Notes: generated by a model not told the origin, from the letters alone. A DNA stretch of 64,000 nucleotides from Vibrio gazogenes (GCF_002196515.1 NZ_CP018835.1:2914001-2978000), one strand, 5' to 3'; numbered from the stretch's first letter, positions 36,573-47,333 are shown. Program-made: numbers and translations.

Positions 36573-38258
36573 ATGATGATTCAACCGACATCAACTGATC
36601 AATGGTGGAAGACCGCGACGGTATATCAGATTTATCCCAAAAGTTTTTGTGATACGAGTGGTTCCGGGACTGGTGATCTACAAGGCGTGATCTCAAAGCT
36701 GGATTATCTGGCAGGGTTGGGAATTGAGGTGATTTGGCTGACTCCGGTTTATCCTTCCCCAATGGTCGATAATGGTTATGATATTTGTGATTACTATGAT
36801 ATCCATCCTGAATTTGGCACATTAAGTGATTTTGAGCGCTTACTGGCAGAAGCCCATCGGCGTCATATCAGAGTGATGATGGATATTGTCGTCAACCATA
36901 CCTCGACAGCACATCCCTGGTTTCAGGATGCGTTGGGTAATTTGTCCAGTCCTTATCGGGACTACTATATCTGGCGTCCTGCCAAAGAGGGGGGAGTCCC
37001 CAATAACTGGCAGTCAAAATTTGGTGGAAGTGCATGGGAGTCGGATTTAAACACAGGCGAATATTATCTGCACTTGTTTGCGAAAGAGCAGGCTGACTTA
37101 AACTGGGAAAATCCACACGTTCGTGAAGAAGTGAAGAAGATTATCTCATTCTGGGCTGAAAAAGGTGTCGATGGTTTTCGGCTGGATGTCATTAACCTGA
37201 TCTCGAAACACCAGAATTTTCCGGATGATGATGCGGGGGATGGGAAACGTTATTACACGGACGGTCCGAGAGTTCATGAGTTTCTTCAGGAGATCAGTAC
37301 GGCTGTGTTTCAGAAATATGGCTGTGTTACGGTCGGAGAAATGTCTTCGACGACCGTTGAACACTGTCGCCGGTACTCGGCTCTGGATGGCAAAGAACTC
37401 TCAATGGTTTTCAATTTTCATCATTTGAAAGTGGATTATCCCAATCATGAAAAGTGGGTCAATGCACCGTATGACTTTATTGAACTGAAGAAAATTTTCA
37501 ATCATTGGCAAACCGGCTTACACGATTCGGGATGGGGGGCTTTGTTCTGGTGTAATCACGACCAGCCACGGGTTGTCAGCCGTTTCGGTCATGAGTCTCA
37601 ATATCGGGTCGAGTCAGCAAAAATGCTGGCAGCAACATTACATATGATGCAGGGAACGCCTTATATCTATCAGGGTGAAGAAATAGGGATGACGAACGCG
37701 GGGTATGGTTCGATTGAACAATACCGGGATATCGAAAGTCTGAATATGTATGACATTCTGGTGCATCAGCAGGGAATGGCAGAAGGAGAGATGCTGGATA
37801 TTCTGGCTCAGAAATCCAGAGATAACGCTCGTACCCCGATGCAATGGAATCGTGAATTGTATGCTGGATTCAGTCGGGTAAAACCGTGGATTGATGTGGC
37901 AGAGAATTATACTGAAATTAATGTCGCTGCTGCACTTCGGGATCCTGAATCAATTTTTTATTTCTATCAACAACTGATTCGGTTGAGAAAAGAACTGGAC
38001 GTGATTACCTTCGGAGATTATCGGGATCTGTATCCGGATGATAAAGCGATTTGGGGTTATATCAGACAATCAGAACGGCAATCACTGATTTGTCTGAGTA
38101 ACTTTTCTGAGCGGTTGCAATACTGTGAGTTACCTCCCGATATGATCAGTCGTCCGGCTCGCTATCTGTTGGGGAATTATACTGGACTCAATATGCAGCA
38201 TGTAGAGACATGCCAACGATTAAGGCCTTACGAAACCCGGATTATTTTGGTGGATTGA
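36573..38258 (+). CDS. treC: Alpha,alpha-phosphotrehalase (trehalose-6-phosphate hydrolase)
   Basis: TreC splits trehalose 6-phosphate into glucose and glucose 6-phosphate in the cytoplasm. The 561-residue GH13 enzyme has YQIYPKSFCDTSGSGTGDLQ, the nucleophile Asp in DGFRLDVINLIS, the acid/base Glu in VTVGEMSS, and NHDQPRVVSRFG with the stabilising Asp. Two ATG codons stand side by side at the start. It is the last gene of the treBC transcript and is followed by a two-way terminator. Confidence 0.97.
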   Translation: MMIQPTSTDQWWKTATVYQIYPKSFCDTSGSGTGDLQGVISKLDYLAGLGIEVIWLTPVYPSPMVDNGYDICDYYDIHPEFGTLSDFERLLAEAHRRHIRVMMDIVVNHTSTAHPWFQDALGNLSSPYRDYYIWRPAKEGGVPNNWQSKFGGSAWESDLNTGEYYLHLFAKEQADLNWENPHVREEVKKIISFWAEKGVDGFRLDVINLISKHQNFPDDDAGDGKRYYTDGPRVHEFLQEISTAVFQKYGCVTVGEMSSTTVEHCRRYSALDGKELSMVFNFHHLKVDYPNHEKWVNAPYDFIELKKIFNHWQTGLHDSGWGALFWCNHDQPRVVSRFGHESQYRVESAKMLAATLHMMQGTPYIYQGEEIGMTNAGYGSIEQYRDIESLNMYDILVHQQGMAEGEMLDILAQKSRDNARTPMQWNRELYAGFSRVKPWIDVAENYTEINVAAALRDPESIFYFYQQLIRLRKELDVITFGDYRDLYPDDKAIWGYIRQSERQSLICLSNFSERLQYCELPPDMISRPARYLLGNYTGLNMQHVETCQRLRPYETRIILVD

Positions 38259-38314
38259 TGACGATGGTGTGGAACAGAATGGTGATGGCCTGTTGTTGAC
38301 GGATGACCGATAAG

Positions 38315-38341
38315 AAAAAAGCCAGCAAAATGCTGGCTTTT
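38315..38341. terminator. Bidirectional terminator between treC and tRNA-Tyr genes
   Basis: A run of A, the stem AGCCAGCA/TGCTGGCT with an AAA loop, then TTTT. It ends the treBC transcript on one strand and the tRNA transcript on the other. Confidence 0.88.
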
Positions 38342-38346
38342 CTATA

Positions 38347-38431
<85 letters not shown>

Positions 38432-38484
38432 AGAGTTTTGTTCATGCCCGAATCAAGTCAAGAATGATTCAAACATGTTGAATA

Positions 38485-38569
<85 letters not shown>

Positions 38570-38627
38570 AGGGTGTGCACTTTATATTGAAGAAATATTC
38601 CCGAAACATCTCTTCGGTGCGGGGCGC

Positions 38628-38655
38628 ATCATAGCAAACCTATCCAGCCTGTAAA
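38628..38655 (-). promoter_or_regulatory. Promoter of the tRNA-Tyr pair
   Basis: On the minus strand TTTACA and TATGAT are 16 bases apart and are followed by the GC-rich discriminator GCGCCCC, typical of stable-RNA promoters under stringent control. Confidence 0.82.
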
Positions 38656-38759
38656 GACTTTTCTAAAAATTTATGACTGAGTGATGTCTTTTTGGACAAA
38701 TGAGTTATTTCTTATTCAACATCAGGATATGTAAGACAAAATCCAATGCACTTTCTTGT

Positions 38760-39365
38760 TTATGGTGAACTGTAAGTGACAGAATATCGAGATGGTTTAT
38801 GATTCATCGCAAGTACGATATTCAGTACCGCTGCGCTGAGTATTGAAACCGCAATTGTCGCTGGGGGCAGGTAAAATAAGGATGCACCGACAATTGACGC
38901 ATCAATACATAACTGTGTTTTACCCACAGAGATCCCGAATTTATCCTGAATCAATAAGCAGAAGACATTGAATCCGCCTAAGCTTGAACGATGGCGGAAA
39001 AGGATCAACATCCCCAGCCCCATGAAAAGCCCACCGGTGATTGCACAGTAAATGACATTAACATGTGTGAACAGAATGAAGTGTGTAAATAGCTCGGTAA
39101 ACAGGGAGACCAGTAGGCCGGAAATCAAACTGTTTAGCGTGAACCGGCGACCAAACCGTTTCCAGGCGAGCCAATAGAAAGGGGCATTACACAGCAGATA
39201 TAGTACACCAAAAGAGTAGGGGAATAACTGGTTGAATAATAATGCCAATCCGGCAGTCCCGCCGGTGATTTCATTGGCCGCTTGCAGAAACATAATTCCC
39301 TGAGCAACCAAAAAGCTCCCGGTTATCATGGCAATGATGTCTTCCTGAAATGTGTGTTTTTCCAT
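38760..39365 (-). CDS. YitT family membrane protein
   Basis: This 201-residue inner-membrane protein has five or six hydrophobic segments. It shows the YitT pattern FLQAANEITGGTAGLALL near the start and GGLFMGLGMLILFRHRSSLGG in the middle, where the family has its conserved Gly/Arg loop. It lacks the C-terminal DUF2179 domain of longer members. Transport function is unproven for the family. It is monocistronic. Confidence 0.88.
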   Translation of the reverse strand: MEKHTFQEDIIAMITGSFLVAQGIMFLQAANEITGGTAGLALLFNQLFPYSFGVLYLLCNAPFYWLAWKRFGRRFTLNSLISGLLVSLFTELFTHFILFTHVNVIYCAITGGLFMGLGMLILFRHRSSLGGFNVFCLLIQDKFGISVGKTQLCIDASIVGASLFYLPPATIAVSILSAAVLNIVLAMNHKPSRYSVTYSSP

Positions 39366-39469
39366 CGATAGTCAAAAGTATTGGGATAATTTGCGGAGCA
39401 TACTAAAGAAAAGGTGATACTTTCGGTAGCTAGCGGTGGTAAATTCAGGTAAACCTATGTCTTTGGTTT

Positions 39470-39484
39470 TTTACATCATGTAAA
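39470..39484. promoter_or_regulatory. Perfect 15-base palindrome in the YitT/glyA gap
   Basis: TTTACAT-C-ATGTAAA is a perfect inverted repeat about 105 bases from the YitT start and 200 from glyA. It looks like a transcription-factor site; I cannot name the factor. Confidence 0.45.
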
Positions 39485-39591
39485 CCCAAAAGTTGACACT
39501 CGTGATGCTATCGTGGTGTGACTTTTCGGTATCATGAAAAAACTGCATGATAATTTGTCTATTTGGGCTTTATGACATAAACCAATTTAGG

Positions 39592-39630
39592 TAGAATACG
39601 CGCCAAGTTAAGAGACGAAAACGTTTGCGT
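39592..39630 (+). promoter_or_regulatory. glyA promoter region with PurR box
   Basis: A -10 element TAGAAT (39592-39597) is followed at 39615-39630 by ACGAAAACGTTTGCGT, the reverse complement of the PurR consensus ACGCAAACGTTTTCGT. In E. coli PurR also represses glyA. The -35 element is weak, which fits activation by another factor such as MetR. Confidence 0.88.
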
Positions 39631-39686
39631 TAAGTCAGAATGTAGTTTTATTAAACTTTCCAGTCAATCTGAGTCAGGAGATACAG

Positions 39687-40937
39687 ATGCTTAAGCGTGA
39701 TATGAATATCGCTGATTATGATGCGGATCTTTTCGCAGCCATTCAAGAAGAAACTCTTCGTCAGGAAGAGCACATTGAACTTATTGCTTCAGAAAATTAT
39801 ACCAGTCCACGCGTCATGGAAGCTCAGGGTTCTCAACTGACCAATAAATATGCAGAAGGCTATCCGAGCAAGCGTTATTATGGTGGTTGCGAGTATGTCG
39901 ATAAAGTTGAAACATTAGCGATTGAACGTGCATGCCAATTGTTTAACTGTGAATACGCAAACGTCCAGCCTCACTCCGGTTCTCAGGCGAACAGTGCTGT
40001 ATATATGGCATTATTGAATCCCGGTGATACGGTTTTAGGGATGAGCCTGGCTCACGGTGGTCACTTAACGCACGGTTCACCGGTTAACTTCTCCGGTAAA
40101 CATTATCATGTGATTCCTTATGGCATTGATGAAAGTGGTCAGATTAACTACGAAGAAATGGAATCGCTGGCCGTTGAACATAAGCCGAAAATGATTATCG
40201 GTGGTTTTTCTGCTTATTCACAGATTGTTGATTGGGCTCGGATGCGTGAAATCGCTGATAAAGTCGGTGCTTACCTGTTTGTTGATATGGCTCATGTGGC
40301 AGGTCTGGTTGCTGCTGGTGCTTATCCAACGCCGGTTCCTCACGCTCACGTTGTCACAACCACAACACATAAAACATTAGCGGGCCCTCGTGGTGGTTTG
40401 ATTCTGTCAAACGCTGGTGAAGATATGTACAAAAAACTGAACTCTGCTGTATTCCCCGGTGGTCAGGGTGGTCCTCTGATGCATGTGATTGCAGCAAAAG
40501 CGGTTGCGTTCAAAGAAGCAATGGAACCTGAATTTAAAGCGTATCAGGAACGTGTTGTGCAAAATGCAAAAGCGATGGTTGCTCAGTTTCAAGCTCGCGG
40601 CTATAAGATTGTCTCAAATAGTACCGAAAACCACCTTTTCTTAGTTGATTTGATCGACAAAGATATTACGGGTAAAGACGCAGATGCAGCGCTCGGTGCA
40701 GCAAATATTACAGTGAATAAGAACTCTGTACCAAATGACCCGCGTAGCCCATTTGTGACATCTGGCATTCGTGTCGGCACACCAGCGATTACCCGACGTG
40801 GCTTTACTGTCGATGATGCGAAAGAGTTGGCAGGCTGGATGTGTGATGTGTTGGATAACATCAATGATTCAAGTGTGATTGATGCGACCAAAGCAAAAGT
40901 GCTTGAAATTTGTAAGCGTCTCCCTGTTTACGCATAA
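39687..40937 (+). CDS. glyA: Serine hydroxymethyltransferase
   Basis: GlyA converts serine and tetrahydrofolate to glycine and methylene-tetrahydrofolate, the main source of one-carbon units. The 416-residue PLP enzyme has [54 protein letters not shown], and the PLP lysine in [14 protein letters not shown]. Codon use is strongly biased, as in highly expressed genes. It is monocistronic, with a PurR box upstream and a hairpin downstream. Confidence 0.98.
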   Translation: MLKRDMNIADYDADLFAAIQEETLRQEEHIELIASENYTSPRVMEAQGSQLTNKYAEGYPSKRYYGGCEYVDKVETLAIERACQLFNCEYANVQPHSGSQANSAVYMALLNPGDTVLGMSLAHGGHLTHGSPVNFSGKHYHVIPYGIDESGQINYEEMESLAVEHKPKMIIGGFSAYSQIVDWARMREIADKVGAYLFVDMAHVAGLVAAGAYPTPVPHAHVVTTTTHKTLAGPRGGLILSNAGEDMYKKLNSAVFPGGQGGPLMHVIAAKAVAFKEAMEPEFKAYQERVVQNAKAMVAQFQARGYKIVSNSTENHLFLVDLIDKDITGKDADAALGAANITVNKNSVPNDPRSPFVTSGIRVGTPAITRRGFTVDDAKELAGWMCDVLDNINDSSVIDATKAKVLEICKRLPVYA

Positions 40938-40965
40938 GTCGTTTTGACATTCTGGTGATAAAAAT

Positions 40966-40986
40966 AAACCCGCTTTAAGCGGGTTT
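40966..40986. terminator. Terminator after glyA
   Basis: AAACCCGCTT and AAGCGGGTTT share a central T in a perfect 21-base inverted repeat, flanked by A on one side and TTTATT on the other. It can work for glyA and for the opposing lipoprotein gene. Confidence 0.82.
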
Positions 40987-41078
40987 ATTGTTGTCAAATC
41001 AAGTCGATTCACAGCCAAACAAGATATTTAAAAGTGTCAGGGAAAGGGCAATCGCTTGAGGACATCCTCAGTAAAGGA

Positions 41079-41414
41079 TTAATCTTTAGAGATGCTCAGT
41101 GTCGTACCTGACTTACACTTAAATAAGTAGTAATTTTCACTTTCAGTAAATTTGCCTAATCCTTCGCCATCACAGTAATCAATATTGATCCCGCGCATGA
41201 CTTCGAGTGTATCTTCTGATTTGAGCGCAAATTTAGAGCCGTCGGCACAGACGATGCGAACGCGCCCTGCATTATCCAGCGAGTAGACTTTCACGTCGGT
41301 ATTACAAAGTTCAAAAGACGCTTCACGGTAGTTATCTTCTTTGGTATTTGAAGCACAACCTGCGAGTGTGAGCGCGAGTCCGACAATGCCCCAGATAGTG
41401 GCAGTTTTCATCAT
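41079..41414 (-). CDS. Small predicted lipoprotein of unknown function
   Basis: This 111-residue precursor has a signal peptide ending in the lipobox LTLAGC (lipid on Cys20). The mature part of about 92 residues has three more Cys and is acidic and polar (SFELCNTDVKVYSLDNAGRV; KFTESENYYLFKCKSGTTLS). I do not recognise a named family. It has its own promoter region and sits alone between glyA and lipA, facing glyA. Confidence 0.82.
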   Translation of the reverse strand: MMKTATIWGIVGLALTLAGCASNTKEDNYREASFELCNTDVKVYSLDNAGRVRIVCADGSKFALKSEDTLEVMRGINIDYCDGEGLGKFTESENYYLFKCKSGTTLSISKD

Positions 41415-41599
41415 ATATATCCTTACATCGACAGTGAATTCAAGTTGTCCTCTAGACTATAGAACAACGATCAGAGATTCAATATCATGACACAAATTAT
41501 GGCAATCGTTTCACATTTGCTATGGCGGTGTTGTTTCTAAGCAAATCGAAAGCATGGCTGTGAGAACGACTTGTGCGAGTTCGTGCCGTTGATAGAGCA

Positions 41600-41628
41600 C
41601 TCAGGCCGATGTCATACCGGCCTGAGTT
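41600..41628. terminator. GC-rich hairpin after lipA
   Basis: A perfect 10-bp stem ACTCAGGCCG/CGGCCTGAGT with a nine-base loop lies a few bases past the lipA stop. There is no clear T run on either strand, so it may be a weak terminator or an RNA-stabilising end. Confidence 0.5.
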
Positions 41629-41633
41629 GGGGA

Positions 41634-42599
41634 TTATTTTACTTCAACGCCTTTAGCTTGCAGATCGGCATGATAGGATGAACGAACAAATGGACCACAT
41701 GCTGCATGAGTAAAGCCCAGATCAAGCGCAATGTCTTTCAGTTCATCAAACTCTTCTGGCGGCACATACCGTTCAACAGGTAGGTGATGGCGGCTCGGTG
41801 CCAGATATTGGCCCAAAGTCAGCATGGTTACACCGTGGGCACGCAGATCTTTCAGCACTTCGACGATCTCTTCTTTGGTTTCACCCAGCCCCATCATCAG
41901 ACCCGATTTAGTCGGGATATCGGGGTGTTGCTGTTTGAATTTTTGTAATAACTCAAGAGACCATTTGTAATTTGCACCGGGTCTGACTTTGCGGTACAAG
42001 CGGGGTGCTGTTTCCAGATTGTGATTGAATACATCTGGTGGATTATCTTGCAGGATGGTCAGTGCTGCATCCATTCGACCTCTAAAATCAGGCACCAGCG
42101 TTTCGATACGAATATCAGGGTTGAGTGCCCGGATTTCTCGGTTACAGTCGGCAAAATGCTGAGCGCCACCATCACGTAGGTCATCTCGGTCAACCGAGGT
42201 GATAACCACATATCTGAGTTTCATATCCCGAATTGTTTGCGCCAATTTGTTTGGCTCTTGTGCATCCGGTGTTAAAGGACGTCCGTGTGCGACATCACAA
42301 AAAGGACAGCGACGCGTACAAATCGCGCCCAAAATCATAAAGGTCGCGGTGCCGTGATTAAAGCATTCTGCCAGATTGGGACAGGACGCTTCTTCACAGA
42401 CTGAATGCAGATTATTCTTGCGCATGGCGGATTTAATATCCTGAATGCGCTGACTATCCGATGGCAGCTTAATCTTCATCCATTCGGGCTTACGCAGTTG
42501 TTCTTTCTGTTCGGTCGGCATGTTTTTGACCGGAATCAGTGCCATTTTGTCAGCGTCGCGGTATTTGACGCCTTTTTCCATTTGAATTGGTTTGCTCAT
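41634..42599 (-). CDS. lipA: Lipoyl synthase
   Basis: LipA inserts two sulfur atoms into octanoyl groups to make lipoyl cofactors of pyruvate dehydrogenase and the glycine cleavage H protein. The 321-residue radical SAM enzyme has both iron-sulfur sites: the auxiliary cluster [12 protein letters not shown] and the radical SAM motif [13 protein letters not shown]. The conserved C-terminal RSSYHAD is present. Its ATG overlaps the lipB stop by four bases. Confidence 0.98.
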   Translation of the reverse strand: MSKPIQMEKGVKYRDADKMALIPVKNMPTEQKEQLRKPEWMKIKLPSDSQRIQDIKSAMRKNNLHSVCEEASCPNLAECFNHGTATFMILGAICTRRCPFCDVAHGRPLTPDAQEPNKLAQTIRDMKLRYVVITSVDRDDLRDGGAQHFADCNREIRALNPDIRIETLVPDFRGRMDAALTILQDNPPDVFNHNLETAPRLYRKVRPGANYKWSLELLQKFKQQHPDIPTKSGLMMGLGETKEEIVEVLKDLRAHGVTMLTLGQYLAPSRHHLPVERYVPPEEFDELKDIALDLGFTHAACGPFVRSSYHADLQAKGVEVK

Positions 42600-43255
42600 G
42601 ATATTGCTTCTGTTTTGAATTCTACATGCTCGTAACCCAGTGTTGTTACAAGCGTTGTGATGAGTTGTTCTTCGACGGTGTGCATGTCGGATGGGCCGCC
42701 GAGCTCACGGATCTGAACCATTTCCATACCTTGATAACCACAAGGGTTAATTCTTAAAAATGGGGATAAGTCCATATTGACATTCAGAGCCAGTCCATGG
42801 AAAGAGCAGCCTCTGCGAATCCGTAGTCCCAGAGAGCAGATTTTTTTATTGTCGACATACACACCGGGCGCATCGGCTCTGGCCTGTGACTGAATATCAA
42901 ATGCATTCAGGGTCTCGATGACAATGTTTTCAATGTGTGTGACGAGTTCTCTGACGCCAAGCTTCTTACGTCTTAGATCGAGAAGAAAATAAACGACCAG
43001 TTGCCCGGGTCCATGATAAGTGACTTGCCCACCGCGATCACTCTGGATGACGGGGATGTCTCCCGGGTTGAGAATGTGTTCCGCTTTTCCGGCTTGACCC
43101 TGCGTAAACACAGGATGATGTTCAACCAGCCAGACTTCATCACAGGTTGTCTCTGTTCGCTGGTCGGTAAAATCGTGCATCGCTTGCCAGATAGGCTGAT
43201 AGTCCTGTTGACCGAGTCGTTTGATAACGAGTTGGTTCTCCATAATATGACTCAT
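42596..43255 (-). CDS. lipB: Lipoyl(octanoyl) transferase
   Basis: LipB moves octanoate from acyl carrier protein to the target lysine, for LipA to act on. The 219-residue sequence has [37 protein letters not shown], and the active Cys in [18 protein letters not shown] second ATG four codons in ([11 protein letters not shown]) fits the E. coli start about as well. It is translationally coupled to lipA. ybeD lies upstream on the same strand but a terminator separates them. Confidence 0.96.
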   Translation of the reverse strand: MSHIMENQLVIKRLGQQDYQPIWQAMHDFTDQRTETTCDEVWLVEHHPVFTQGQAGKAEHILNPGDIPVIQSDRGGQVTYHGPGQLVVYFLLDLRRKKLGVRELVTHIENIVIETLNAFDIQSQARADAPGVYVDNKKICSLGLRIRRGCSFHGLALNVNMDLSPFLRINPCGYQGMEMVQIRELGGPSDMHTVEEQLITTLVTTLGYEHVEFKTEAIS

Positions 43256-43317
43256 CCGCGATAAATAAAGTGTTTGGATTATAAACTGCTTCGAGCAATG
43301 GAACTACTCAATGATGA

Positions 43318-43350
43318 TAAAAAAATGGCCGCATCTTTAGATGAGCCATT
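43318..43350 (-). terminator. Terminator after ybeD
   Basis: On the minus strand the stem AATGGC/GCCATT, with an inner CATC/GATG stem, is followed by seven T. It would separate ybeD from lipB, which are closely linked in E. coli. Confidence 0.8.
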
Positions 43351-43459
43351 CTAACGATCTGATTAATAAGGAAAGACTACTGTTGTTATATTTCAAAAAA
43401 AATTGAATCTTTCAAAAAATAATAGAGTTTTGCGATTGTATATACAGCTTTTATCTTGC

Positions 43460-43738
43460 TTACAGAACCATACGTACAATATCAATCTCACCTAACTCTT
43501 TGTAGAGTGTCTCGACCTGTTCGATCGATGTCGCGGTGATATTGATAGAAACTGAATGATAGTTTCCTTTCGCGCTTGGCTTAACGGTTGGACTGTAATC
43601 ACCGGGTGCATGACGTTGGATGACCTCGAGAACCAGTTCTGGTAACTCCGGTTTTGCATGGCCCATAACCTTGTAGGTAAATGAACAAGGAAATTCAAGC
43701 AAATCTTTCAGTTTTGCATCTGAGTTTATTGTCAACAT
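43460..43738 (-). CDS. ybeD: YbeD family protein (DUF493)
   Basis: This 92-residue ferredoxin-like-fold protein of unknown function resembles allosteric regulatory domains. It aligns with E. coli Ybe[37 protein letters not shown], and the C-terminal [16 protein letters not shown] start at [10 protein letters not shown], with GGAG nine bases upstream; the frame is open 29 codons further but the family starts here. In E. coli it lies between dacA and lipB; here a kinase gene separates it from dacA. Confidence 0.94.
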
Positions 43739-44144
43739 AAGTGCAACTCCGGCTGAGGTCGATAGATAAGGGAGAGAATCATACTGATTAATGACATGGA
43801 TCTCAAGATGCACTTTTATGCTCAAATTGTGTGTATTTGTGTGGTTTCTCGCAAACTTTATCGGTTTATTGAATGATTTTAGTTATATAAAGTTAGTTTA
43901 TATTCTGAATGTGAATTTACTCGAATACTGCTTTAGTGAAGGGTGTGGTACTCAATAAAAAATAAATGTATAAAGATTAATATGTTAGTGAAGTGCTATG
44001 CAGATGAGCGTGTTCGGCTGTGATTCGTCTTATATTGAGCGTATTGTTTATGCAACTAATTCGTGTGTGCTGAAACTGAATCTTGGGGTTATTCTGATTA
44101 GAGATGACATTGATTTTGTCGTGGGTTTTGTAGGTTAAGAAATA
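43739..44144. other. AT-rich divergent gap ybeD/sensor kinase
   Basis: About 400 bases, clearly richer in A and T than the flanks, hold the start signals of both genes. I see no strong hairpin, operator or credible small gene. Confidence 0.5.
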
Positions 44145-46034
44145 ATGCAGCAGATTGCTAAAAACGCGCATCGAAAAAAAATTCGTATTCAAGAAACATG
44201 GAAGTTTGTCCTGTTCTGTTGTGTGTATGTCATTTCCTGTGTTTCTTTTGTGGCATATCTGTATGTCCAAGCGAAGCAATCGATTGAGGATGATCTGAAT
44301 AATCGGCTCTATCATGGTGCTTTGGTCGCCTCTGCGGTTTTGGGAGAGCATTACCATGACGAATTAATTAATAAAAATTCTAAAACGGAAGCCGAAGATT
44401 GGCATGCGATCGAGCGATTGACCGAATATAGCAGAAAGATGGATCTGACTTATATTTATACGGTGATTGAGCGGGGCGGACAGGCGGTTCTCGTATCATC
44501 CAGCGCATCTAAAGATGAGTTGAAAAATAATACTTATGTCCGCTTTTTTGATCCCTATCCTGATGCCAGCCACCAATTACTCACCGCATTACATGAAGAT
44601 CGTATTATCTGGGCGGATTATGATGACCATTGGGGCGACTTTCGTGCTGTCTTCGTCCCGATGCGATCCGCAGATGGCTCGCGCTACATTGCTGCGGCCG
44701 AGATGTCGATGAGAGAGTATTACGCACACCAAAAAGCAGAGGAAGGTGAGACTCGCCTTCGCTTGGCTGGATTTTCTATTTTTCTCTTTATCAATTTCAG
44801 CATTTTGGTTGGGGTGTATTTAACGTATATCCGACATAACTTGATGCAGTTACGTCGTAGTACCGCTGCACTACAAGCGGCCAGAAAAACCGCTGAATCT
44901 GCCAACCGGGCCAAAAGTAAATTTGTTGCGGTGATGAGTCATGAAATCCGAACACCGTTGAATGGCATTCTTGGTGCCACCGAACTTCTGAGCCATTCCC
45001 GTTTGGATGCCAAACAGCAAGAGTTTCTCAATATTATTGAGTCTGGTGGGAGTTCATTACTGGCGATTGTGAATGATATCCTTGATCTGTCGAAAATTGA
45101 GGCAGATAAAATTACCTTCGAGCCTGACAACTTCGAGCTACGTCCACTGATCTCGACCGTGATTGATTTAATTCGTCCACAACTGAAATCGTCAGAGATT
45201 CAACTGAGTTATGAGATTAGCGATGATGTGCCTCAATATATCCGGAGCGACCCCAAAAAGCTGCAACAGATTTTGATTAATTTGTTAGGGAATGCAGCCA
45301 AGTTTACTTATCACGGTGAAATTCATCTTCGCGTAAATCTAACATTCGATGAGAGTAAGCCTCGTCTTGTCTTTAAGATTAAGGATTCAGGCATCGGGAT
45401 TGAACAAGAACACCTGAAACGTCTGTTTCAGCCTTTCATGCAAGTGGGGTCCCACGTGGGAGGCACAGGGTTAGGTCTTTCGATTTGTAAGAGCTTTGTT
45501 GAAATGATGGGGGGAGATATTCAGGTCGAAAGTATGCCCGGACTTGGGGCGACATTTTGGTTTGATATTCCCTATCAGGGCGTCGGACAGGGGAGTGACC
45601 CAGCTGTTAAAAACAGACTGTCGCTCCAGTATCATAGGCCGCTGAATATTCTGGTGGTCGATGATAGTTCACTCAATCAATCGTTAGCTCGGTTTATGTT
45701 GGAGAAATTAGGTCATCGGGTTTATACCATCGAAGATGGCACCCAAGTGTTAAAGACGGTCCAAAACAGCAATTATGATGTGATTTTAATGGATATCTAC
45801 ATGAGCAAGATGAACGGGATGGAAGCAACACGTGAAATTCGCCGCCAGATTGAGATGAAGCAGCCTTATATTGTCGCTTACACGGCTAACGCCAGTGAAG
45901 AAGATATTGAGCAGTATAAAACCTGCGGAATGGATGATGTACTGCCGAAACCCGCACAGCTTAAAGATATCGAGAGAGTGTTGCGTCGAGAGTCACTGCT
46001 TTGGCCACAACGGACAGCAGAACAAGAGACATAA
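44145..46034 (+). CDS. Hybrid sensor histidine kinase/response regulator, orphan
   Basis: This 629-residue inner-membrane kinase has a membrane helix (about 22-43), a periplasmic sensor domain of about 160 residues, a second helix (about 207-229, [20 protein letters not shown]), a short coiled coil, and a HisKA domain with the phosphorylated His in [14 protein letters not shown]. The HATPase domain has [14 protein letters not shown] and [13 protein letters not shown], and a C-terminal receiver has Asp in VILMDIYM and Lys in LPKPAQ. There is no phosphotransfer (HPt) domain and no separate response regulator beside it. The signal and output are unknown. Its base composition at the 5' end is more AT-rich than that of the flanking genes. 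Confidence 0.94.
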   Translation: MQQIAKNAHRKKIRIQETWKFVLFCCVYVISCVSFVAYLYVQAKQSIEDDLNNRLYHGALVASAVLGEHYHDELINKNSKTEAEDWHAIERLTEYSRKMDLTYIYTVIERGGQAVLVSSSASKDELKNNTYVRFFDPYPDASHQLLTALHEDRIIWADYDDHWGDFRAVFVPMRSADGSRYIAAAEMSMREYYAHQKAEEGETRLRLAGFSIFLFINFSILVGVYLTYIRHNLMQLRRSTAALQAARKTAESANRAKSKFVAVMSHEIRTPLNGILGATELLSHSRLDAKQQEFLNIIESGGSSLLAIVNDILDLSKIEADKITFEPDNFELRPLISTVIDLIRPQLKSSEIQLSYEISDDVPQYIRSDPKKLQQILINLLGNAAKFTYHGEIHLRVNLTFDESKPRLVFKIKDSGIGIEQEHLKRLFQPFMQVGSHVGGTGLGLSICKSFVEMMGGDIQVESMPGLGATFWFDIPYQGVGQGSDPAVKNRLSLQYHRPLNILVVDDSSLNQSLARFMLEKLGHRVYTIEDGTQVLKTVQNSNYDVILMDIYMSKMNGMEATREIRRQIEMKQPYIVAYTANASEEDIEQYKTCGMDDVLPKPAQLKDIERVLRRESLLWPQRTAEQET

Positions 46035-46088
46035 TCGGCAGGCCGTGTACAAGATTGGATGGTTCGATAGCACGAAGCGCTTAGTGAC

Positions 46089-46118
46089 AAAAAAGCCTGA
46101 CATCGTGTCAGGCTTTTT
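46089..46118. terminator. Bidirectional terminator between the kinase gene and dacA
   Basis: Six A, the stem AGCCTGACA/TGTCAGGCT with a TCG loop, and five T. It serves both convergent genes. Confidence 0.92.
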
Positions 46119-46154
46119 CTTGAGGGTGATTTTTACATCACGCTATCGTCAGGA

Positions 46155-47333
46155 TTAGAATAACCCTTTAAATAACAAGACGATGTAATCCCATAGACGA
46201 CTGAAAATACCACCTTTGTTGACATCTTCCAGTGCGATTAATGGATATTGAGCAACATCTTTACCTTCGAGCTGGTAGTACAGTTTACCAACGACATCAC
46301 CTTTCTTAATCGGGGCTTCCAGCTCTTTCTCTAAGACAAAACTGGCTTTCAGGTTTTTCGCTTGTCCTCTTGGTAACGTAACATAGGTATCTTTATCCAC
46401 ACCTAATGCAACCGTATCTTTGTTACCCATCCAGATACGCTCATTAATAAACGTTTCTCCGGCTTTATGCGGTGCAACAGTTTCAAAGAAGCGGAAGCCA
46501 TAGCTGAGTAGTTTTTTACTTTCTGACTTCCGTGCATTTGAACTTTTCGTCCCCATCACTACAGCGATCAAACGCATGTTGCCTTCTGTCGCTGAGCTGA
46601 CAAGGCTGTAACCTGCATGGCTGGTGTGGCCTGTCTTGATGCCATCAACGTTCATGCTCTTATCCCAGAGCAGACCGTTACGGTTATATTGGGTAATGCC
46701 GTTATAAGTGAATTTCTTTTCAGAATAGAGTTTATATTCGTTTGGCACATCGCGAATCAGTGCTTGTGCCAAAATTGCCATATCATAAGGCGTTGAATAA
46801 TGATTACCGTGGTCTAGTCCGTGTACGTTTTCAAAATGAGTATTCTTCATACCGATGGTGTTGGCCCAGGCATTCATCAAATCGACAAACGCATCTTCGG
46901 AACCTGCGACATGCTCAGCCATCGCCACACACGCATCATTACCGGATTGGATAATGATACCGCGGTTTAAGTCTTTCACTTTCACGGTTGTTCCAACTTC
47001 GATGAACATTTTGGATGAGTCCGGAAAGTTTTTCGCCCATGCGTTTTTACTGATAACCACATCGTCATCTGGAGAAATGTTGCCACGAGCCAGTTCTTGA
47101 CCGATAACATAACTGGTCATCATTTTGGTCAAACTTGCTGGGGGCAGTTTGGTGTTCATCTCTTTTTCTGCAAGGATCTTACCTGAATGATAATCCATCA
47201 GAACATAGCCTCGGGCTGCAATTTGAGGTGCATCCGGAACCACTATCGGAGAGGCTGAAGCAGTGAATGTAAATATTGCTGCTAAGGCAATAAAAGGGGT
47301 AGAAATCGACTTCAAAAATATTTTTTTATTCAT
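46155..47333 (-). CDS. dacA: D-alanyl-D-alanine carboxypeptidase (PBP5/6 type)
   Basis: DacA trims the terminal D-Ala of peptidoglycan stem peptides in the periplasm. The 392-residue precursor has a signal peptide (about 1-27), the catalytic SxxK in LPPASLTKMMTSYVIG, SGNDAC for SxN, and KTGHTSHAGYS for KTG. A PBP5-type beta domain and an amphipathic C-terminal anchor (FSRLWDYIVLLFKGLF) follow. It is last in the mrdA-rodA-rlpA-dacA group, with about 100 bases after rlpA. Confidence 0.98.
   Translation of the reverse strand: MNKKIFLKSISTPFIALAAIFTFTASASPIVVPDAPQIAARGYVLMDYHSGKILAEKEMNTKLPPASLTKMMTSYVIGQELARGNISPDDDVVISKNAWAKNFPDSSKMFIEVGTTVKVKDLNRGIIIQSGNDACVAMAEHVAGSEDAFVDLMNAWANTIGMKNTHFENVHGLDHGNHYSTPYDMAILAQALIRDVPNEYKLYSEKKFTYNGITQYNRNGLLWDKSMNVDGIKTGHTSHAGYSLVSSATEGNMRLIAVVMGTKSSNARKSESKKLLSYGFRFFETVAPHKAGETFINERIWMGNKDTVALGVDKDTYVTLPRGQAKNLKASFVLEKELEAPIKKGDVVGKLYYQLEGKDVAQYPLIALEDVNKGGIFSRLWDYIVLLFKGLF

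Noticed and set aside
43977..44357. 126-codon minus-strand frame overlapping the sensor kinase start
   Set aside because: Low-complexity AT-rich sequence antisense to the kinase; no family likeness.
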